Origin: an uncultured Collinsella sp. | Lineage (GTDB): Bacteria > Actinomycetota > Coriobacteriia > Coriobacteriales > Coriobacteriaceae | Assembly (NCBI GenBank): GCA_958403395.1 | Contig: CATXXF010000001.1 | Span: 45,332 to 109,331, forward strand | DNA: 64,000 nt | Direction: 5' to 3' | Shown here: positions 1 through 10,392 of the stretch, in pieces | Layout: the number at the start of each line of letters is the position of its first letter | Numbering within the stretch: the first letter of the stretch is position 1 | Notes under the pieces: generated by a model | Database searches by the model: none | Seen by the model: only the letters and a program-made list of their open reading frames with translations | What the model was told of the DNA's origin: nothing | Translations under genes and position numbers: made by a program

Positions 1-42
1 GTTTGCCTGCCCTCAGCGCCCCGTAGAAGGACCAAAGCGCCC

Positions 43-1080
43 CTAAAGGCCGCCATCCCAGTGTCGAATCACGAATTCTCGCAGGTCGTTCTGACGTTTC
101 TGGAACGCTTCGCTTCGGTCGCACTTAAGGCCCATAGCGAGCGCGATGGCATTCATCGCCCGGTGCAATTGCAGCTGATGGGCAAACTGAGTCCCGGTGA
201 GGACGATCATCCTAAAGCCCAACGCGCTCAGCACGGTCATACGCTCCGCGTCCGACGCGCTGCGCTGTTTATCAAGATGGTCCGAGCCGTTGTATTCGAT
301 CCCCGTACCGCTCGCAGGCGCATATACGTCGATCTCGAAATACCCGGACTTAGCGAGATATTTGAACTCGCTGGGAACATCGACCCGATGGTTGAGCTCG
401 ATCTTGGCGTATCCCAGCCCTCCCTGGGAACGCTTTGCTACGACCATGATTGCGGTGGCCGTCTCCATGGGCGAACGCGCGCCATCGTGCACGCGCTTGA
501 GCACGGCGGCCGCGCGTATAGCCCCCTGGCGAGATCGGTTCTCATTGCAATAGGCAATCAAGTCGGCAACGGTATACCTCTGCCCCATCTCGATATAATC
601 GCCTGTCGACAGATGATTCAAATGGTATCGGGCGCAGATTTCGTAGCCATATTCCAGCTGCTCGGGCTCGCTCATCCACGAACCCGCTTGGACAAAGCAC
701 ATGACCTCATCAACCACCAGAAGGCCCTCTGCCACCTCGATAAGATGGCCTGGAGGTACCGGCACTCCAAACACGTGGCACCTAAATCCAGCCGGCGTCG
801 AGCGCTCAAAATCAAAGTTGACGAGCGTGTCGATATGGTCGAGCTCTTCTCGTGGAATACCCAGCGAAACCAGATAGTCGGTAACAATCCCAACTGCCGT
901 TGAAGCCCTCAGCCCCTTGGCATCGAGCCCCAATTTGGGCAGGCTCGCGGTCGGTTCCGCCTCGTTAGCAAGCGAGTCCTCATCGTATAGGCTGCTTGCT
1001 CGCGAGAGCGGCTCGGACGGGCGCGCCACGTTGTGGTACAGCCAGGCAGTCTTATGGGACAGGACGATCGGCAGGTCCAT
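43..1080 (-). CDS. DUF559-like (Vsr/PD-(D/E)XK fold) hypothetical protein
   Basis: 345 residues, with ATG preceded by GGAGGG. The N-terminal 200 residues match nothing I recognise. From residue 202 (RSPMET) on, the protein resembles the actinobacterial DUF559 / AbiEi-C-like group. FEID at 248-251, GIEYNGSDH at 260-268 and a following D...ER with a hydrophobic strand (FRMIVLT) fit the D...E core of a very-short-patch-repair-like nuclease fold. No signal peptide or membrane segment is seen. It lies alone, downstream of the ABC exporter genes and separated from them by a strong hairpin. Nuclease activity is inferred from the fold only; a toxin-antitoxin or phage-defence role is possible, but no partner gene is adjacent within the window. 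Confidence 0.7.
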   Translation of the reverse strand: MDLPIVLSHKTAWLYHNVARPSEPLSRASSLYDEDSLANEAEPTASLPKLGLDAKGLRASTAVGIVTDYLVSLGIPREELDHIDTLVNFDFERSTPAGFRCHVFGVPVPPGHLIEVAEGLLVVDEVMCFVQAGSWMSEPEQLEYGYEICARYHLNHLSTGDYIEMGQRYTVADLIAYCNENRSRQGAIRAAAVLKRVHDGARSPMETATAIMVVAKRSQGGLGYAKIELNHRVDVPSEFKYLAKSGYFEIDVYAPASGTGIEYNGSDHLDKQRSASDAERMTVLSALGFRMIVLTGTQFAHQLQLHRAMNAIALAMGLKCDRSEAFQKRQNDLREFVIRHWDGGL

Positions 1081-1180
1081 GAGCCCTCCAATGGAGTCGG
1101 ATAACCAACCTTATTCCCCTGCTCACGGGTCCGCACACCTTCGTGCGCAAGAAAGCGAATCCACCCGGTCGAGCGGCAAA

Positions 1181-1245
1181 AAACCATCACAACATTCGAT
1201 GCTTTTCCCGTTTTTGGCAAAAAGCGTCGAATGTTGTGATGGTTT
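1181..1245 (-). terminator. 26-bp near-perfect hairpin after the ABC exporter operon
   Basis: Arms 1181-1206 and 1220-1245 are complementary at 25 of 26 positions around a 13-base loop. The hairpin lies 50 bases beyond the stop of the ABC gene at 1295, so it probably ends that operon. It is longer than a usual intrinsic terminator and may belong to a dispersed palindrome family. Confidence 0.6.
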
Positions 1246-1294
1246 GAGGCGAGGTAAGAGGCACGGAGGGGTCAAAGCATCGTGCTCGAACGGG

Positions 1295-3193
1295 TTAATC
1301 CAACTCTTTTAAGCCATGCGCCAGCTGCCAGTACTCGCCGTGCTGGGCGAGCAACTCTTCGTACGTGCCGCGCTCGATGATGCGGCCGTGTTCGAGGACC
1401 ATGATGGCGTCGGCGTCGCGGACGGTGGACAGGCGGTGCGCGATCATAAACGTGGTGCGACCGCGCATGATGCGGTCCATACCGCGCTCGATGAGCTTTT
1501 CGGTACGCGTGTCAATGGAGCTCGTGGCCTCGTCCAGGATGAGCACCGGCGGATCGGCGACGGCCACGCGCGCGATGGCGAGCAGCTGACGCTGACCCTG
1601 CGACAGGTTGGCGCCGTCGGCCGTGACCGGTGTGTCGTAGCCCCGCGGCAGGCGGCGGATAAACGAGTCGGCGCAGGCGGCCTCGGCAGCGGCGCGCACC
1701 TCCTCGTCGGTCGCGTCGAGCTTGCCAAAGCGGATGTTCTGCGCAATGGTGCCGCTAAACAGGTGCGTGTCCTGCAGCACAATGCCGAGCGACCCGCGCA
1801 GGCTGGCCTTGGCAATGTGCTTGACGTCGATGCCGTCGTACGTGATCTCGCCGTCATCGACCTCGTAGAAGCGGTTGATGAGGTTGGTAATGGTCGTCTT
1901 GCCGGCGCCCGTGGAGCCCACAAACGCAATCTTTTGCCCCGGCTTGGCAAACAGGTTGAGGTCCGTGAGCACGCGGGCGCCCGGCACGTAGGAAAAATCC
2001 ACGGCATGGAAGCGCACGTCGCCGGCAAGCGGGATCAAGCCGCACGTGAGCTCGGTGCCGTCGGCGGCCACCGCGCGGCCCGACTCATCAACGGCTGCCA
2101 CGTCATGCAAATGCCCGTAGACGCCCACGCCCTGGCCCTCGGGAATTTTCCACGCCCACGCGGCATCGCCCGTCTGCACCAGCTCCACGCAGCCCTCGTC
2201 CACCTCGGGCTCAAGGTCCATAGCCGCAAACAGGCGCTCGGCACCGGCCAACGCGTTGAGCAAGAAGTTGCCGAGCTGCGTAAACTGGTTGATGGGCATG
2301 GCGGCCTGGCGCACAAAGACCAGGTAGCTTGCAAGTGCGCCCACATCGGCGAGCCCCTTGATGCAGAGCATGCCGCCCGCCACGGCGACGATGGCATAGT
2401 TGACGTAGCCAATCACGACGGTCATGGGCACCATGGAGTTGGCATAGCTCACGGCGGCGGTACCGGTGCGGCGAAGCTCGTCGTTGCGGCAGGTGAAGCC
2501 GGCGACATTCGCTGCCTCACGGTTAAAGACCTTGATGACCTTTTGGCCCGAGACCATTTCTTCGATATATCCGTCCAGGTCGCCAAGCGATGCCTGCTGG
2601 GCAGCAAAGAAACGCTTAGAGCGCGCGCCCGAGTAGCGCGCATACAGCACAATGGCCGCATCGCACACGAGTGTGATAATCGTGAGCTGCCAGTTAAGGA
2701 TGATGAGCATAGCCGTGGTGCCCACAACCTGAATGGCGGCCTGAATCACGTTGGCAAAGCTGTTGTTGAGCGCCTCGGAGACGGTGTCGACGTCGTTGGT
2801 GAAAAAACTCATGATGTCGCCCGAGCGCGTGCTGTCAAAATAACTGAGCGGCAGCGTCTGGATGTGCGCGAACAGGTCGCGGCGAATATCGGACACCACG
2901 TGTTGGGCCGCGCGCACCATGATCTGTGAGTAGCCCAGGGCCGAGAGCACGCCCGCGGCGTAGATGATCGCCGTCAGGATGACCTGCTTGGCGAGCAGTT
3001 CCTCCCCGCCCGTGGCCAAACCGTTAACGATGGGGCGCACCATGTAGGTGCCGGCGAGGCTCGCGATGGCGGCGACGGAGGCGAGCACGCCCACCGCGAG
3101 CAACGAGAACTTGGCATGCCCCATGTAGGAGAGCAAGCGGCGCACAGTGCGCTTGAGGTCGGCCGGGCGTGCTTGGGCTGCGGTCTTAGGCAT
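1295..3193 (-). CDS. ABC exporter half-transporter, consensus ATPase site
   Basis: 632 residues: an N-terminal six-helix exporter domain (about 20-320), then an ATPase domain with Walker A GSTGAGKT at 426-433, signature LSQGQ near 530 and Walker B LILDEA near 551. The Walker B site has the catalytic Glu. Between the two domains (about 330-395) is an unusual insertion of roughly 60 residues rich in Asp, Gly and Ala. I chose the ATG at 3193 because it overlaps the stop of the upstream exporter gene by 8 bases; the open frame to 3313 lies inside that gene. It is likely the second subunit of a heterodimeric exporter for drugs or peptides. The substrate cannot be read from the sequence. Confidence 0.9.
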   Translation of the reverse strand: MPKTAAQARPADLKRTVRRLLSYMGHAKFSLLAVGVLASVAAIASLAGTYMVRPIVNGLATGGEELLAKQVILTAIIYAAGVLSALGYSQIMVRAAQHVVSDIRRDLFAHIQTLPLSYFDSTRSGDIMSFFTNDVDTVSEALNNSFANVIQAAIQVVGTTAMLIILNWQLTIITLVCDAAIVLYARYSGARSKRFFAAQQASLGDLDGYIEEMVSGQKVIKVFNREAANVAGFTCRNDELRRTGTAAVSYANSMVPMTVVIGYVNYAIVAVAGGMLCIKGLADVGALASYLVFVRQAAMPINQFTQLGNFLLNALAGAERLFAAMDLEPEVDEGCVELVQTGDAAWAWKIPEGQGVGVYGHLHDVAAVDESGRAVAADGTELTCGLIPLAGDVRFHAVDFSYVPGARVLTDLNLFAKPGQKIAFVGSTGAGKTTITNLINRFYEVDDGEITYDGIDVKHIAKASLRGSLGIVLQDTHLFSGTIAQNIRFGKLDATDEEVRAAAEAACADSFIRRLPRGYDTPVTADGANLSQGQRQLLAIARVAVADPPVLILDEATSSIDTRTEKLIERGMDRIMRGRTTFMIAHRLSTVRDADAIMVLEHGRIIERGTYEELLAQHGEYWQLAHGLKELD

Positions 3194-5015
3194 GACGCTC
3201 ACCCCCTTCCAAGGGCGATCCGCATGCGACGGAGGAAAACGGATCATTCGCGCAACCATCGTCGCTGCCGTCGCCGGCGTCCGCGTTCCTCGCAAACTCC
3301 ATCTGCGAGGCATAAATCTCCTGGTATATGTTGTCGCCCGCTAGCAGTTCCTCGTGCGTGCCCACGCCGTGGACACGACCGTCGTCCAATACCACAATGC
3401 GATCGGCATCCATGACACTCGCGATGCGCTGGGCGATGATGAGCACGGTCGTATCGGAAATCCGGGCGATGTGCTCGCGAATCTTAGCGTCGGTCGCCAT
3501 ATCGACCGCGCTGGTGGAGTCATCAAAAATGAGCACGCGCGGATGCTTGAGCAGCGTGCGCGCGATGCACAGGCGTTGCTTCTGGCCACCCGAGACATTG
3601 GCGCCGCCTTGGCCCAACTCGCCGTCCAGCCCGCCGATGCGATCAAGGAACTCGTCCACGCACGCCGCGCGGCAAGCCGCGAGGAGCTCATCGTCCGACG
3701 TCTGCGGATTGCCCCACTGCAGGTTCTCGCGCACGGTACCCGTAAACAGCACATTCTTTTGCAGCACAATGCCCACAGCGTCGCGCAAGGCGGCGAGGTC
3801 GTAGTCGCGCACGTCGTGTCCGCCCACAAGCACGGCGCCTTCGGTGGCGTCGTACAGGCGCGCAATCAGCTGCACAAGCGAGCTCTTGCCCGAGCCCGTG
3901 CCGCCGAGGATGCCCACCGTCGAGCCGCTCTCGATGCGAAGGTCGATATGCTGGAGCACATCCTCGGCTGCATCCGCGCGGTATTTAAAGGAAACGTCGC
4001 GAAACTCGATACTGCCGTCCGCTGGTGCCGCAATCGCGAGGTCTCCCGCGGGGTTGGCGATAAAGGGTTCCTCATCGAGCACCTCGGCGATACGGCCCAC
4101 ACTCGTAAGAGCGCGCGTGAGCAGCAAAAACACGTTGGAAATCATCATGAGCGAATTCATGATCAGCAGCACGTAGCTCATAAAGCCCGTGAGCGAGCCC
4201 ACGCCCAGCTTGCCGGCGAGAATCATGCGGCCGCCAATCCACAGGATAGAGAGCGCAGCCACGTACATCGACAGCTGAAACACCGGCAGGTTGAGCACCG
4301 CGCTGCCAAAGGTCTTTGTCGCAGTGCGCGCGAGCTCGGTATTGACTGCGTCGAACTTGGCCTCCTCGTGCTCGGTACGAACGTAGGCCTTGACGGCACG
4401 CACGGCGGTGAGGTCTTCCTGTACCACGCCGTTGAGGTGGTCCATCGAGGTCTGGAGTTGGCGGTAGAGCGGGCTCACGCGATAGGTGATGACGCCCAGC
4501 ACGATTGCCAGCACGGGCAAGATGATCGCAAAGACGGTGGCGAGCGGGCGCGACAGCATCAGCGCGTAGATAAGGCCGACGATAAGCGTCACCGGGCCGC
4601 GCACCATAGGGCGAAAGCCGTTGCCCACAGCATTTTGGATAACGGTGATGTCCGTGGTCATGCGGGTGACGAGCGAGCTGGCGTCGTAGTTGTCCAGGTT
4701 ACCAAAAGCGAGCGTCTGAATCTTTTTGTACTCGGCCTCGCGCAGGTTAGCGCCTAGGCCCGAGGCAACGCGGGCGGACGTGCGGGCATAACCCAAGCCC
4801 AGTACCAGCGAAAGCGCAGCGCACACCAACATGTACGCGCCCTGCAGCAGCATGTAGTTGATATCACCCGCAGGCACGCCCACATCGATGATGTTGGCCA
4901 TGATGACCGGGATAAACAGCTCGAGCACCGTCTCGACCGACACAAAGAACACGCCGAGGATGGCATCGCGACGGTATGCCCCTAGATAGGAAAACAGTAT
5001 TTTGAGATTGCGCAC
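3186..5015 (-). CDS. ABC exporter half-transporter, degenerate ATPase site
   Basis: 609 residues: exporter membrane domain (about 15-310) followed by an ATPase domain with Walker A GGTGSGKS at 371-378, SGGQ at 475-478 and Walker B ending FDDS at 497-500. Asp replaces the catalytic Glu after Walker B. One consensus and one degenerate site is the known pattern of heterodimeric bacterial exporters such as BmrCD, and the overlap with the next gene supports a 1:1 pair. The promoter should lie in the divergent region 5016-5276, shared with the MATE gene. Product confidence is high, substrate unknown. Confidence 0.92.
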   Translation of the reverse strand: MRNLKILFSYLGAYRRDAILGVFFVSVETVLELFIPVIMANIIDVGVPAGDINYMLLQGAYMLVCAALSLVLGLGYARTSARVASGLGANLREAEYKKIQTLAFGNLDNYDASSLVTRMTTDITVIQNAVGNGFRPMVRGPVTLIVGLIYALMLSRPLATVFAIILPVLAIVLGVITYRVSPLYRQLQTSMDHLNGVVQEDLTAVRAVKAYVRTEHEEAKFDAVNTELARTATKTFGSAVLNLPVFQLSMYVAALSILWIGGRMILAGKLGVGSLTGFMSYVLLIMNSLMMISNVFLLLTRALTSVGRIAEVLDEEPFIANPAGDLAIAAPADGSIEFRDVSFKYRADAAEDVLQHIDLRIESGSTVGILGGTGSGKSSLVQLIARLYDATEGAVLVGGHDVRDYDLAALRDAVGIVLQKNVLFTGTVRENLQWGNPQTSDDELLAACRAACVDEFLDRIGGLDGELGQGGANVSGGQKQRLCIARTLLKHPRVLIFDDSTSAVDMATDAKIREHIARISDTTVLIIAQRIASVMDADRIVVLDDGRVHGVGTHEELLAGDNIYQEIYASQMEFARNADAGDGSDDGCANDPFSSVACGSPLEGGERHA

Positions 5016-5203
5016 GCAGGTTCAACCCCCATCAAACGTTGTTCGCAAACGCACGTATTATTGCGCGCCGAATAATGGTGTCAAGTATTCCGAAATCGTT
5101 TTCTGCAAGGTTAGCGCCGGCGGCGAGTTCTCGTGACGTGTGTCCATATTCACTCGGAATAATGGTGCGCGCGACTTATTTCGCCCCACTGCCAACATAA
5201 ACC

Positions 5204-5239
5204 TTGACTCTACAATCGTTGTAGGGTTTTCACTACACT
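5204..5239 (+). promoter_or_regulatory. MerR-type promoter before the MATE gene
   Basis: TTGACT at 5204-5209 is followed directly by a perfect dyad, CTACAA-TCG-TTGTAG (5210-5224). Possible -10 sequences lie near 5229-5239, so the spacer is longer than 17 bases. A dyad inside a stretched spacer is the hallmark of MerR-controlled promoters. A MerR-family gene lies just downstream of the MATE gene. Confidence 0.6.
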
Positions 5240-5276
5240 GGTAGCTAAACGAACCAAGCCAGAAAGTGCCTCGCCC

Positions 5277-6623
5277 ATGGAACACGACCTCACACGCGGC
5301 AATGTCCTTAAGACCATCGCGGTCTTTGCCCTGCCCTATATGCTCTCGTACTTTTTGCAGATGCTCTACGGTATGGCCGACCTGTACATGATGGGGCAGT
5401 TTAGCGGCGCCGCCGGCATCACCGCCGTGGGCAATGGCGCGCAGACGCTCTATATCATTACCGTGACGCTCGTGGGCCTGGCCATGGGAACGACGGTCAT
5501 CGTCGGTCACGCCGTGGGCTCGCGCCGCTTCGATCGCGCCGAGACCGCCATCGGCAACACCATTACGCTCTTTATGGGTGTCTCGGTGGTGCTGGCCGCT
5601 GTCCTGCTCGCACTGTGCCCACAGATCGTGGCGCTCATTGGCACGCCGGCCGAGGCGGTCGAAGGAACCGCTGCCTACCTGCGCATCTGCTTTGTCGGCA
5701 TTCCGTTTATCGCCGCATACAACATCCTCTCGGCCATTTTTCGCGGCTTGGGCGATTCGCGCTCGCCCATGTACGTGATCGGCGTGGCATGCATCATCAA
5801 CATCGCACTCGACTTTCTATTTATCGGGCACATGGGGCTCGGCCCCGTGGGCGCGGCACTCGGCACGGTGACCGCACAGACGGCCAGCGTTGCCCTCGCG
5901 CTCGTGTGGCTCAAGAGCCGCCGCACGAACATCCACGTTAAGCGCAGCGACCTGCGCCCCCAGCCCGAGGTGCTCGGCAGCATTCTTAAGATCGGCGTGC
6001 CCGTGGCCGTGCAGGACGGCTGCATCCAGGTGGCGTTTATGTTTATCACCGTCATCGCCAACCACCGAGGGCTCGTCGACGCCGCCGCCGTGGGCCTGGT
6101 CGAAAAGATGATCAGCTTTTTGTTCATTGTGCCGAGTTCCATGGGTGCCACCGTCAGCGCACTCACGGCACAAAACGCCGGCGCGGGCAAGGGCAATCGC
6201 GCACGTCAGGTGCTCAAAGACGCCATGACGATCTCGGTGGTGTATGGCTGCCTGATCACGGTGCTGATGTGGCTGGTGGCACCGGCGTTTATCGGCTTTT
6301 TTGCCAAGGACTCCACGGTCGTCGCGGCCGGTACCGGCTATATGCGCAGCTACATTTTCGACGCGATTTTTGCCGGCATCCACATTTGCTTTAGTGGCTT
6401 TTTCGCTGCATACGGCAAGAGCTACATCGGCTTTGCGCACAACGTGCTGGCCGTGGCACTCATTCGCGTGCCGGGCGCGTGGCTGCTGTCGAACGCCTAT
6501 TCCGATACGTTGTTTCCCATGGGCATCGCTTCGCCGTGCGGATCGATTTTGTCGGCGGTCATCTGTGTTGTCGCGTTTACCGTGCTCAACCGCCGCGGAG
6601 CTTTTGACAAACTGATGACGTAG
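5277..6623 (+). CDS. MATE-family multidrug efflux transporter
   Basis: 448 residues, almost entirely hydrophobic, with about 12 membrane segments in the two-bundle pattern of the MATE (DinF/NorM-like) family. The N-terminus (GNVLKTIAVFALPYML) and the loop MYGMADLYMMGQF are typical. It should export cationic compounds using an ion gradient. The ATG is 68 bases downstream of the MerR-type dyad. The MerR gene follows after 77 bases on the same strand, which suggests a sensor-pump pair. Substrate and coupling ion are unknown. Confidence 0.9.
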   Translation: MEHDLTRGNVLKTIAVFALPYMLSYFLQMLYGMADLYMMGQFSGAAGITAVGNGAQTLYIITVTLVGLAMGTTVIVGHAVGSRRFDRAETAIGNTITLFMGVSVVLAAVLLALCPQIVALIGTPAEAVEGTAAYLRICFVGIPFIAAYNILSAIFRGLGDSRSPMYVIGVACIINIALDFLFIGHMGLGPVGAALGTVTAQTASVALALVWLKSRRTNIHVKRSDLRPQPEVLGSILKIGVPVAVQDGCIQVAFMFITVIANHRGLVDAAAVGLVEKMISFLFIVPSSMGATVSALTAQNAGAGKGNRARQVLKDAMTISVVYGCLITVLMWLVAPAFIGFFAKDSTVVAAGTGYMRSYIFDAIFAGIHICFSGFFAAYGKSYIGFAHNVLAVALIRVPGAWLLSNAYSDTLFPMGIASPCGSILSAVICVVAFTVLNRRGAFDKLMT

Positions 6624-6700
6624 CGGATCGTTCGCGTCGTACGACGGCTGCGCCGCACGACCTCAGTGTCCCTCCCCCGCCCGTTGAAAGGAGCGGCCCC

Positions 6701-7546
6701 ATGACCGATACGCCACCTGAACATACCGAAGGTCTGCTCCGCATTGGCGAGGTGGCGCGCCTGTTTAACCTGAGCGTGGGCACGCTACGCCATTACGAAC
6801 AGATGGGATTGCTGGACCCGGCGCACATCGATCCGGCGAGTGGATACCGCTACTACGGATCGCGGCAGCTCTCCACCCTAAACACCATCAGTCACCTGCG
6901 TGTTCTCGACCTGCCGCTCGCGCAGATCCGTGAGTTTGTAACCACGCGCGATGTGGAACTCATGCAGCGCCAGCTTGCCCAGCAGCAGGAGCTCATCGAG
7001 CGCAAGCGCCGCGAGCTCGAACGCGTGTCGCGCAAGATTGACAACCGGCTTGCCCTGCTGCGCGATGCCCTGAGCACCGAGCTTGACACCATTTGCACAG
7101 TCGATGCGCCCGAGCTTCGCTGCGCCGTGTTGCACGAACGCGTCAACCCTACCGACGCCTATGCGCTGGAGTGGCAAATTCGTCAACTGCAGAAGGGCCA
7201 GCACGAGACCTTTGTCTTTCTGGGCAACTTGGGCGTCGGGATTAGCGCCGAGCGTCTCGCCGCCGGCGACTTTGATGGCTACGACGAGGTCTTCCTGCTG
7301 CTCGATGACACCGATGAGTACTTGGGCGACGTCGAGGTGCGACCCGCCGCGCGCTGCCTGACCATAAGCTTCCGCGGCACGCACGGGCAGGCGGGCTCGC
7401 GCTATGAGCAACTACTCGGCTATATACACGAACACAACCTAGCACCCGCCGGGCCCTCGCGCGAGATCGCCCTCGTCGACGACATCATCAGCGACGACCC
7501 CGCGACCTACGTGACGCAGATCACGGTGCCCGTATCGCTAGGCTAG
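6701..7546 (+). CDS. MerR-family transcriptional regulator with effector domain
   Basis: 281 residues. The N-terminus carries a MerR winged helix (RIGEVARLFNLSVGTLRHYE, then GLLDPA), a helical dimerisation segment around 90-130 rich in Arg/Glu, and a C-terminal domain (about 140-281) resembling GyrI/BmrR-type ligand-binding domains. The start has AAAGGAG nine bases upstream. It very likely regulates the MATE gene before it through the dyad at 5210-5224. Its 3' end overlaps the convergent small ORF by 9 bases. The inducer is not identifiable. Confidence 0.88.
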   Translation: MTDTPPEHTEGLLRIGEVARLFNLSVGTLRHYEQMGLLDPAHIDPASGYRYYGSRQLSTLNTISHLRVLDLPLAQIREFVTTRDVELMQRQLAQQQELIERKRRELERVSRKIDNRLALLRDALSTELDTICTVDAPELRCAVLHERVNPTDAYALEWQIRQLQKGQHETFVFLGNLGVGISAERLAAGDFDGYDEVFLLLDDTDEYLGDVEVRPAARCLTISFRGTHGQAGSRYEQLLGYIHEHNLAPAGPSREIALVDDIISDDPATYVTQITVPVSLG

Positions 7547-7716
7547 ACCGAACCTCGTCTCTAGCTCGGTCAACGCCTCAAAAGCATCGCGAGACGCACC
7601 TGCCAAGCGCTCACGTTCCGCAATGCGAATTCGCGCCATCAGGTGCTCTTTTGCCTGCCCTTGGGCGTGCTTCGTGCGCCCTTCCGCCTGCGAGCAATTG
7701 CGATTCTCTATATCCA

Positions 7717-7717
<1 letters not shown>
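7538..7717 (-). CDS. Small basic protein translationally coupled to ligA
   Basis: 59 residues, charged, with a helical middle (EHLMARIRIAERERL) and no cysteine pair or membrane segment. I do not recognise a family. Its ATG overlaps the ligA stop in a TAATG junction, a classic coupling arrangement, which is the main reason to think it is real. It overlaps the end of the convergent MerR gene. The function is unknown. Confidence 0.55.
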
Positions 7718-10017
<2,300 letters not shown>

Positions 10018-10053
10018 TCAAACCGCACCGAATCGGCAGCCGCCAGACTGGGG

Positions 10054-10256
10054 TGGACAGTTAGTTCAGATACGTATAAATCCTAGAGCTGAATCAGGCA
10101 CGAACACCCCTGTTTCAACTCATTTGGGCTCCTCGAGACCATGTAAACGTCCCGCTCTCCCTTCCAAACACCCATTCGAGCCCCATCCCAATCAAAAATT
10201 GTTCAAAACGCATCCCAAGTTGCCCCAGATTTATACGTATCTGAACTAACTGTCCA
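10054..10256. repeat. 203-bp element with perfect 29-bp terminal inverted repeats
   Basis: The ends, 10054-10082 and 10228-10256, are perfect inverted repeats beginning TGGACAGTTAGTTCAG. The 145-base middle has no convincing gene. It lies between the ligA start and the HtrA terminator and has the size and form of a miniature inverted-repeat transposable element. I see no clear target-site duplication. Confidence 0.7.
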
Positions 10257-10330
10257 GGCCATTCCGAACTAAGCCTCTTGCCAGCCACAAGTGATCCGTT
10301 TTCCTCCGCCCCCAACGGACCAATAAGAAA

Positions 10331-10366
10331 AGAGGGGCTGTCCCGCATTGGTGGGACAGCCCCTCT
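10331..10366 (-). terminator. Intrinsic terminator of the HtrA gene
   Basis: A perfect 14-bp stem (10331-10344 with 10353-10366) and an 8-base loop lie 27 bases past the HtrA stop. On the minus strand it is followed by TTTCTTATTG. Confidence 0.9.
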
Positions 10367-10392
10367 GGCATTGGTATGTGCGATACGGCTCG

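Noticed and set aside
1316..2929. 537-codon open frame opposite the ABC exporter gene
   Set aside because: Antisense to a clear ABC gene, His/Arg/Gly/Val-rich, and no domain; a product of high-GC codon bias.
3193..3313. Upstream start for the second ABC exporter gene
   Set aside because: It would put 40 codons inside the preceding gene with no ribosome site; the ATG at 3193 with an 8-base overlap is typical.
10115..10348. 77-codon frame spanning part of the 203-bp element
   Set aside because: Runs through an inverted-repeat arm and the terminator stem side; no family, no ribosome site.
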